Shown: positions 58,901 to 64,000 of the stretch, piece after piece
Layout of the letters: every line of letters begins with the position of its first letter
Numbering within the stretch: position 1 is the first letter of the stretch
Source of the DNA: Ardenticatenaceae bacterium
Lineage (GTDB): Bacteria; Chloroflexota; Anaerolineae; Promineifilales; Promineifilaceae
Assembly: GCA_020634415.1 (NCBI GenBank)
Contig: JACKBT010000007.1
Span: 1 to 64,000 of the forward strand
DNA: 64,000 nt
Reading direction: 5' to 3'
Made by a program: the position numbers and the translations under genes
Notes under the pieces: generated by a model
What the model saw: only the letters and a program-made list of their open reading frames with translations
The model's database searches: none
Told to the model about the DNA's origin: nothing

Positions 58901-61062
58901 GCTGGATTGGTTAGGAAGAAGGCGGCGATGCCACCGCTGGCATCCTGGAAGACCCATTCTGGGGCGTTGTTCCAGGTGTTGTTAGCGGCCGTTACTTGCC
59001 CTTCTAGGGCAAACACATCGCCATTTGCGCCCGCACGGGCGGTGGCGATAGGCACGATGTTCCAAATGGTGCTGGTGAGGCTGTCGCTGTTGTTGCCGGG
59101 ATCGTCGCCGGAGGTGTCGGTGCTGATGCTGGCGGTGTTGGTGACGACCATCGTCGCCGCAGGTGTGATGTCTACGGTGACGGTCAGGTTGAAGCTGCTG
59201 ATGGTGTTGGAGGGCACATCGCCTATGGTCCAGGTGAGGACTCCGCTGGCTCCGGGAACACAGGCGGGGCAGGTGTAGCCGCTGTCATCGGCGACGTAGG
59301 TGGCGTTGAGGGGCAGGGTGTCGGTGAGGATGGTGTTAACTGCCGTTCCCACACCCTGGTTGCTCACTGTCATGAGATAAACCAGCGGCTCCTGGCTCAG
59401 ACCAACTGCCGGGCCATCTTTGCTCACACTCAAGTCGAGCGTGCTGATGTTAGTTACCCACTGATCACTGTTATTGCTGGGGTCGTTATCACTGCTGGAA
59501 GTGGCAATCGTCACAGTGTTGGTCAGGGATTCGCCAAAGGGAACTGTATCGGTGATGGCGGCGACTAAGGTGAAGGAGAAGGTGTCGGTGCTGGAAAGCG
59601 GGCCGACCGTCCAGGCAAGTGTGCCTGTTGCGCCAGGCACGCAGGCAGGGCAGGTCAAGCCGCTGTCGTCAGCAACGTAAGAGACATACCCGGCAGGTAA
59701 GGTGTCGGTAAGCACCACATCGAAGGCATCGAGGGCACCGATGTTTTCATAGAGGAGGGTGTAGCTGATGATGCTGCCGGGTTGGGCGACGGAGGGGCCG
59801 CTTTTGGTGACGGTGACATCGGGGCCAGGGCAGTTGTTGGCTGTGCCTGCTGTAGGCTCGGCCTGGATGTAGGTGTCGGTGTTGCGGTAGCCGCCGCTGC
59901 CGTTGGGGCAGCGTTGGTTGGAGTCTACGATGCTGTTGACGCTGGCTTCGTTGATCTGGGGCTGGCCTGGGTTGAGCAGGGTGAGCAGACCTGGATCGTC
60001 GGCATCATTGGTGTCGTAGACGAGGGCATCTATGAGGTTGGTGGTGGTAACGGCCGTTCCTGTGGGGAAAGTGGCGGCATCATCGGCATACAGGGCGGCG
60101 GCATCTTGCCCATTTTGAATTAAATCAGTGTTGGGAGTGACATCCAGATCACAGTTAGGCACGTTGGCGGCATCGCCGCAGAGGACGAAGTAACCATTGG
60201 CATTGGTGGTCTGGCCGTCTAAATCGAAGGCCTGATAGGAGGTGTCTGAACTGCCGTTGTACAGAACCAGTACCAGACCATCCAGCGGGGTGTTGCCCAT
60301 GCCGCCGTCGTATAGTTCGATGAATTCGGCGGCATCTGTGCCTACCTGGTCGGCATCCAATTCGTTGATGATGACGGAGCCGTTGGGGGCGCAGTAGAAG
60401 TTGACGAGTTGGGTGGCGCTGCCGTCGCCGCTCATGCCGGGGTTATCGGGCATGGCGTCGGGGCCGTTCCAGTTGTCGCCGCCAGCGATGACGTTGACGA
60501 GGCAGAATTCGCCGCCTAACGGCCGTCCAATCAAGCTCCAGGGTACGCCATATTCCACGTTGGTGTTGGTGTAGCTGAAAACGGCCGATCCACTTACCTC
60601 GGTGGCGGCATTGTCCACAATGGTATAAACCTGAGGGGCAGTGTGGAACCACCGTGCCAGCATTAGGTCAATGGCGTGGGTGGTGGAGAAGGTAAAGTTG
60701 CGGGGATAGGCTCCGGTGTAACCGTTGCCGCTGTTGAAATCAGTCTCGCCGCCGTCTGCGCCTGTTTCTACGTAGACGATCATGGCGTTGTTGTCAATGG
60801 TGTAGGAGATGCCTACATACAGATTGTTTTGATCCCAGGTGACATACAAATTATCTAGTTCGTTACTGCTTGACCAGGGGGAATCATTGAGCGGGTCATC
60901 AACGATTAATTCGTCGTTGTCCCAATCAATATCGTCGTTGGCGATAGTGCCATCAATATCGGGGGTTGTGGGTGGAGCAGCCAGGGTAAGGGTGGCTGCT
61001 AATACCAACAACAATAGCCCGGTGAGTGAAAAACTCAGGGCGACTCTTGGTAATGATTTCAT
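55972..61062 (-). CDS. Giant secreted multidomain nuclease (ExeM/NucH-like)
   Basis: 1,696 aa from ATG 61062; signal peptide about 1-28. In order: a DOMON/CBM9-like sandwich (about 34-200, DGTIANDDIDWDNDELIV), a lamin-tail domain (SVIINELDADQVGTDAAEF), two DUF11 modules (SYTLLYENIGALDAFDVVLT and YLMTVSNQGVGTAVNTILTD), an OB-fold segment (VFALEGQVTAANNTW), a Big/SbsA-like domain (NATNVLTDTLITIQFNEPV), further OB/YhcR segments, then an EEP nuclease. The nuclease motifs are NVLNYFTTLD, GLIEIENH, VNHLKSKGSACD, VIGDMNSYAMEDP and SSDHDPVVVG, all intact. The C-terminus has LYLPFVVKP, a Ala/Ser spacer, a TM helix and basic SSRRYIKQD, a sortase-like or membrane-anchoring tail. Extracellular DNA degradation is likely. 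Confidence 0.88.
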   Translation of the reverse strand: MKSLPRVALSFSLTGLLLLVLAATLTLAAPPTTPDIDGTIANDDIDWDNDELIVDDPLNDSPWSSSNELDNLYVTWDQNNLYVGISYTIDNNAMIVYVETGADGGETDFNSGNGYTGAYPRNFTFSTTHAIDLMLARWFHTAPQVYTIVDNAATEVSGSAVFSYTNTNVEYGVPWSLIGRPLGGEFCLVNVIAGGDNWNGPDAMPDNPGMSGDGSATQLVNFYCAPNGSVIINELDADQVGTDAAEFIELYDGGMGNTPLDGLVLVLYNGSSDTSYQAFDLDGQTTNANGYFVLCGDAANVPNCDLDVTPNTDLIQNGQDAAALYADDAATFPTGTAVTTTNLIDALVYDTNDADDPGLLTLLNPGQPQINEASVNSIVDSNQRCPNGSGGYRNTDTYIQAEPTAGTANNCPGPDVTVTKSGPSVAQPGSIISYTLLYENIGALDAFDVVLTDTLPAGYVSYVADDSGLTCPACVPGATGTLAWTVGPLSSTDTFSFTLVAAITDTVPFGESLTNTVTIATSSSDNDPSNNSDQWVTNISTLDLSVSKDGPAVGLSQEPLVYLMTVSNQGVGTAVNTILTDTLPLNATYVADDSGYTCPACVPGASGVLTWTIGDVPSNTISSFNLTVTVDITPAATMVVTNTASISTDTSGDDPGNNSDSLTSTIWNIVPIATARAGANGDVFALEGQVTAANNTWNNAPEWVFQDASGGIAAFFLTNPAISLGDTVRMVATRGSFNNQEQMVTPLYHFEIVSAGPPVAPISYTTGEVASGISEGWLIQMEGTVSGMPATCGSAYNISLDDGTGATTVRIESATGINLCNLGLENGDMLGVTGFSTQFQTTYQVKPRSLSDLQLFVDAPIVVSTTPANNATNVLTDTLITIQFNEPVTVTADWFNIECSQSGVVTADSSPTSPSASYTLTPDNPFVNGEICHVTVFADEVSNGGGLNMFSDYLFSFTIGPAPVFGICGDPAVPIHFIQGNEPTTPILGTTVIVEAIVVGDYQDSGQFGGYFLQEEDGEIDGDALTSEGLFVFSTATAVAPGDRIRVRGTATEFNNLTQIGSVTDVAVCASGQSVTPVDMTLPVADMADWEAVEGMLVAFTHDLHVTEHFTLGRYGEVDLSVNGRLYQPTNLVAPGAPAQALQELNDRSHIVLDDALNIQNPDTVIYPDPGLTYTNTLRTGALVHNLTGVVDYRASSYRIQPVGAVDFSNTADRPAAPDPVGGNVKVASFNVLNYFTTLDTGSPICGPSQDMDCRGANSAFEFERQRTKILNAIVAMDADVVGLIEIENHITDTAVIDLVAGLNGLAGAGTYAYIDTGVIGTDAIKQAFIYQPANVTPIGDYAILDSSVISTFIDTRNRPTLIQTFAENGTGERFTVAVNHLKSKGSACDDIGDPDTGDGQGNCNLTRTSAATALVDYLATDPTNSGSDRFLVIGDMNSYAMEDPITVLRDAGYTDLLREFYGDGAYSYVFDGQFGHLDHSLVSPGLSPYVNWATVWHINADEPIVLDYNVEFKTSGQIDTWYSPEPFRSSDHDPVVVGLLFPTITIITPEDGTVYTSTDGTAVSVPVTITTTDFTIPNDGNWQLMVNGSDYGAISDYATAVDLLPGTHVISASLNGFPNVVDSVTVVVTATETQEEHMLYLPFVVKPASSAAADATNSTAAAPASSQSIAMASLGLLPMLMVFGWGSSRRYIKQD

Positions 61063-61211
61063 TGTTTTACTCCTTATGCTTTTGGTTTGAATGGGTTTGT
61101 TGATCAATAAAGATGCTCTCAAACTGTTAGAGAAATGTGTCTCTGCACAATATCTAGCCTAAATAGTAGCAACTTCCCGTTTTTCGGCAACCAGTTGAGG
61201 TTAATAAATTG

Positions 61212-62483
61212 TCAACGATGGGCGGAATTTTGTGGTTGGGTGGCAAAGGGGGCGGCGATGATGAGGGGCAGGAGGAAAATGATAAAAATCCAGAGGGAGG
61301 TATTGTAGCTGCCGAATAGATCGAAGGTGGCGCCCATGACGAAGGGGCCGAGGCTGCTGGCGGCGACGCCAGCGGTGGCGATGCTGCCGCGTATTTTGCC
61401 GAGATGTAAACGGCCGTAATACCGCACCCACAGGGTACTTTGCACGGCCCCTAAAAAGCCCTGCCCAATGCCAATGCACAAGGCGAACAGGTGGGCCTGG
61501 GCCATGCTTTGCATGGGCAGAAGGAGGTACACGCCCGCCGTCAGGCCGAGGGCACTGATGAAGGCCAGCCAGTTTAGCGGCACTTTATCGGCCAGGTAGC
61601 CACCGATGATTTGGGTGATGGCCAGGGCGGTGGCCATGGTGGCGAAGCTGGCGGTAGCCATTGCTTCGGTGAGGCCATGACTTTCAAAGAGGGGGATGAT
61701 GTTGAAGGTAATGCCGGTGATGATCATGGAGTAGGCGACGGCTAAAGCGACGGTGATCCAGTAGGCGCGGGTGCGCATGGCGGCGGGCAGGGTGAAGGAA
61801 CGGCCGTTTTCGCGCATGATCTCACTTTCTACTTTGGCTGTGCGCAGGCCATCGGGCAACTGCCCTACATCTTCGGGCCGGTTGCGGAACAGGGTGGCGA
61901 GCAGGGGCAGCAGGATGAGCCAGACGATGCCGCCGAGGATGGCGTAAGCCCAGCGCCAGCCGACCCCGTTGATGAGGCTCAAAATGAGGCCGGGCACGAG
62001 GCCGACGGCGGCTGCCGCGCCCACATTCATGATGCCGGATACGCGCCCCAGCCGATCATGAAACCACATGGCCAGGGTGTTGCCCGCCAGCAGGGAGAGT
62101 GCGCCTTGCCCGAACATGCGTAAAAAGAGGAAGGCGAAGAAGAGCATGGGCAGGTTGCGTACCTGGGAGGTGAAGAGGCAGGCGAACCCAAAGATGATGG
62201 TAACGGCCGTCATGGTGCGCCGGATGCCCCATCTATCCATCAATGCGCCAATATACGCTTGGGGAATGGAGGCCAGCAGGGTGCCCAGCATGTAGGCCCC
62301 GGTGAGCAGGCTGTGGCTGAGATTGAGTTCGGTGCGGAAGGAGGGGTTGAAGACGGAAACGCCATAGGTTTGGCCGGGACTGGTCAAAATCATGGCGATC
62401 ATGGCGATGGGCAGCATGAGCCAGCCGTAGAAGAAGGGCAGGCGGCGGGCGATGGGATCGTTGAGGGTGGTGGGGGAGTTCAT
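61212..62483 (-). CDS. MFS transporter (monocarboxylate/oxalate-formate type)
   Basis: 423 aa from ATG 62483; the longer start lacks support. Twelve TM helices. Features include YGVSVFNPSFRTELNLSHSL, the GALMDRWGIRRTM loop-2-3 motif and a second-half GGYLADKVPLNWL. The Ser/Leu-rich start FFYGWLMLPIAMIAMILTSP is typical of the MCT/OFA-like MFS branch. Substrate unknown. An intergenic stretch of 149 bp separates it from the nuclease gene. Confidence 0.88.
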   Translation of the reverse strand: MNSPTTLNDPIARRLPFFYGWLMLPIAMIAMILTSPGQTYGVSVFNPSFRTELNLSHSLLTGAYMLGTLLASIPQAYIGALMDRWGIRRTMTAVTIIFGFACLFTSQVRNLPMLFFAFLFLRMFGQGALSLLAGNTLAMWFHDRLGRVSGIMNVGAAAAVGLVPGLILSLINGVGWRWAYAILGGIVWLILLPLLATLFRNRPEDVGQLPDGLRTAKVESEIMRENGRSFTLPAAMRTRAYWITVALAVAYSMIITGITFNIIPLFESHGLTEAMATASFATMATALAITQIIGGYLADKVPLNWLAFISALGLTAGVYLLLPMQSMAQAHLFALCIGIGQGFLGAVQSTLWVRYYGRLHLGKIRGSIATAGVAASSLGPFVMGATFDLFGSYNTSLWIFIIFLLPLIIAAPFATQPQNSAHR

Positions 62484-62669
62484 GAATTGTACCTTCGGTT
62501 TGTTCTTGTTACTATTGCCTATGCCTGGGCTTTTGGGCGCAGGCAAGGGGTGTATTTTCCCACAAAATGGAAAAGACAGTAGCTATTAGATGCCGCAGGG
62601 TTTAGGCGTTCTGGCTCTGGCAGTAACTAGGGTCTAAACCTTTCGGGTCTTGTTATAAGGGATAAATTG

Positions 62670-63290
62670 ATGGCAACAGCGTATGAATCTTTTTTGGAAC
62701 GGTATGAGTCGGGCAAAATTCCCTGGAACCAGGAGCTGCCGCCGCCGGAGGTGATTGAGTTGGTGGCGGGGCTGCGGCCGGGGCGGGGGTTGGATTTGGG
62801 GTGTGGATACGGCCGTTCGGCCCTCTATCTGGCGCAAAAAGGGTGGCAGGCGGATGGGGTAGATTTTGTGGCGCAGGCCATTCATGAGGCCAGCGCACGG
62901 GCGGAGCAGGCGGGTTTGTCGGCACAGGTGCAGTTCCATACGGGGTCGGTGGCGGCGATGCCTTTTTTGACGGAGAGCTATGATTTGGCGATAGATGTGG
63001 GCTGTATGCACTCGCTGACGGCCGAGCAGCAGCAGGGGTATCGGGATGAGTTGATGCGGTTGTTGCCTGAGGGGGCGATTTACCTGTTGTTTGCCCATTT
63101 GCGGGCCGAGGACGCGGCCGCAGGGAATGCGGCTGATGAAGAGGATAAGCCGCGTGGCATTATGGAGCGCGAGATCAAAGAGTTGTTTGGGCCAGGTTTT
63201 GTGTTGGAGCGGGTGGAGTTGGGGTGGACACAGGTGGAGGATAGACCGCCCTGGCAGTCGGGCTGGTTTTGGTGGCGGCGGGAGGAATGA
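62670..63290 (+). CDS. Class I SAM-dependent methyltransferase
   Basis: 206 aa from ATG 62670 (AAGGGA ahead). SGKIPWNQELPPPEVIELVA and then GLDLGCGYGRSALYLAQKGW (motif I, DLGCGxG) and VDFVAQAIHEA (acidic motif II replaced by VDF). This is a TPMT/Methyltransf_25-like fold with the typical WF.WRREE end. Substrate unknown. Confidence 0.82.
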   Translation: MATAYESFLERYESGKIPWNQELPPPEVIELVAGLRPGRGLDLGCGYGRSALYLAQKGWQADGVDFVAQAIHEASARAEQAGLSAQVQFHTGSVAAMPFLTESYDLAIDVGCMHSLTAEQQQGYRDELMRLLPEGAIYLLFAHLRAEDAAAGNAADEEDKPRGIMEREIKELFGPGFVLERVELGWTQVEDRPPWQSGWFWWRREE

Positions 63291-63403
63291 TGAGGGATGA
63301 ATTATGAAAGGGGTTTACACCCTCTTTTTTTGCTTTGGGGTGTCATTTTGTGTGGGATTCTCTTGTGCTGGGGTTGATGGTATGCCATCATCTCCAGCAA
63401 TAT

Positions 63404-63511
63404 CTAGCAGGCTGTCGGAAAAGTGGCCGTAGGCGCGGTATCCTTACCGCGTTCCCAGAGCGCGAAAGGGATTTCGCGGCTACAAATTGGGGTTCTCCGA
63501 CAAACTGCTAG
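63404..63511 (-). mobile_element. 108-bp MITE-like element, copy 2
   Basis: Reverse-complement copy of 16200-16307, identical except for one base near the centre (CTCTGGGAAC against CTCGGGGAAC). The right end CTGCTAG includes the TAG stop codon of the glycosyltransferase gene. Two nearly identical copies 47 kb apart in opposite orientation, with no coding capacity, imply recent movement or gene conversion. Confidence 0.78.
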
Positions 63512-64000
63512 CCAAAATTGTTAAAAAGTTGGTCGTAGTAAACGGCCGTTTCCCTCCAATCAAAATGACGAATAGAGAGTGCTAACTCGGCGGCAAGTTG
63601 TTGGGCTTCGTTGGGATGGGTTAAGGCCCAGCGCAGCCGCCTTACCAGGCCGCCCTGGTTTTGGTAGAGGCATTTCAGGTGGTGGCTTTCGGGGATAAGT
63701 TCGGGGTAGCTGAGGCGGTGGGGCAGGATGGGGAAGGTGTGGCAGTGGATGGCTTCGAGGATGCTGATGCCGAAGAATTCGTGGTGGGCGGTGGAGAGGG
63801 TAACGGCCGCTTGCCACAACAACTGCCTATATTCATCAATGCTCGCGTAGCCAATGTGGATAATGTGATTGGAGAGGCGTTGGAGGGCGGTGTCGAAGGT
63901 GGACGGCCGTTGGCCGTACTGCTGCCCACACAAAGCCAGGCGAAAGGGGATGCCTTCTTTCTGCATCACGTACAATGCTTGGAAAAAATCGCCAGGGTTT
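63508..64000 (-). CDS. tRNA-queuosine mannosyltransferase-like glycosyltransferase, 5' part outside window
   Basis: 164 C-terminal residues are visible; the frame is open to the right edge (NPGDFFQALYVMQKEGIPF). Motifs FRLALCGQQYGQRPSTFDTA, IHIGYASIDEYRQLLWQAA, LSTAHHEFFGISILEAIHC and LPHRLSYPELIPE closely match the C-terminal half of GTDC1/QTMAN-type (DUF3524 family) GT4 enzymes that mannosylate queuosine in tRNA-Asp. The N-terminal domain cannot be checked. The stop codon is provided by the 108-bp element. Confidence 0.75.
   Translation of the reverse strand, partial: NPGDFFQALYVMQKEGIPFRLALCGQQYGQRPSTFDTALQRLSNHIIHIGYASIDEYRQLLWQAAVTLSTAHHEFFGISILEAIHCHTFPILPHRLSYPELIPESHHLKCLYQNQGGLVRRLRWALTHPNEAQQLAAELALSIRHFDWRETAVYYDQLFNNFG

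Overview
The window looks like a piece of a bacterial chromosome from the phylum Chloroflexota (Anaerolineae/Ardenticatenia/Caldilineae-like). This is an inference. It rests on the gene content (F420-type luciferase-like oxidoreductase, SpoVS, ScpA, NTT-like carrier with HEAT repeats, secreted proteins ending in a YLPF-type motif) and on moderately high GC. No rRNA, tRNA, CRISPR array, phage or plasmid gene was recognised. The 8-mer ACGGCCGT (usually inside AACGGCCGTT) occurs about 120 times by my eye count, roughly one per 0.5 kb, in genes and intergenic DNA alike. It behaves like a HIP1-type highly iterated palindrome.

Layout. 1-3.9 kb: MacAB-like export operon (lipoprotein adaptor, FtsX-type permease, ATPase), all on the minus strand. 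4-6.4 kb: membrane protein, FAD amine oxidase, DUF1801 protein. 6.6-12.2 kb: HD protein with cyclic-nucleotide-binding (cNBD) domains, facing a coupled pair of a stand-alone cNBD protein and an NTT-like transporter with HEAT repeats. 12.5-16 kb: small DMT transporter, lipoprotein, bacterial expansin, methyltransferase, HD hydrolase. 16.3-19.8 kb: FTR1 iron permease plus imelysin/EfeO-like lipoprotein. 20-26 kb: DUF2723 glycosyltransferase-like membrane protein and a Ser/Thr kinase with TPRs. 25.9-36.4 kb: a histidine operon on the minus strand (hisG, hisD, GNAT-hisC, ydjM-like, hisB, metallophosphoesterase, hisH, hisA, hisF, membrane gene, hisI, hisE). A classical-looking attenuator precedes it: promoter, short His-rich leader peptide, antiterminator and intrinsic terminator. 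36.4-40.7 kb: M14 carboxypeptidase with PKD repeats, an ITPase fused to an effector-associated (death-like) domain, LLM oxidoreductase. 40.8-46.3 kb: an AT-richer island of small genes (cold-shock protein with a terminator in its leader, PIN-domain protein, SpoVS, DksA/TraR zinc finger, RRM protein, hypotheticals). 46.7-55.8 kb: DUF2268 protease, zinc-ribbon/VanZ pair, ScpA, glycosyltransferase, YedY-like molybdoenzyme fused to a b-type membrane domain, EAD-STAND ATPase, Gfo/Idh/MocA oxidoreductase. 56-64 kb: a 1,696-aa secreted nuclease, MFS transporter, methyltransferase and a partial tRNA-queuosine mannosyltransferase-like gene.

The region is full of short dispersed repeats: heptamer-like tandem arrays arranged as inverted repeats, REP-like palindromes, and a 108-bp terminal-inverted-repeat element present twice with one mismatch. 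Many sit exactly at gene ends and supply the stop codon. Others are read in frame inside proteins (HisH, HisF, HisA, the GNAT-HisC linker, two membrane glycosyltransferases). hisF carries three apparent single-base frameshifts at G runs, and the next gene has an in-frame TAG. The strongest regulatory finding is the his attenuator. The strongest new protein architectures are ITPase-EAD and the GNAT-HisC fusion.
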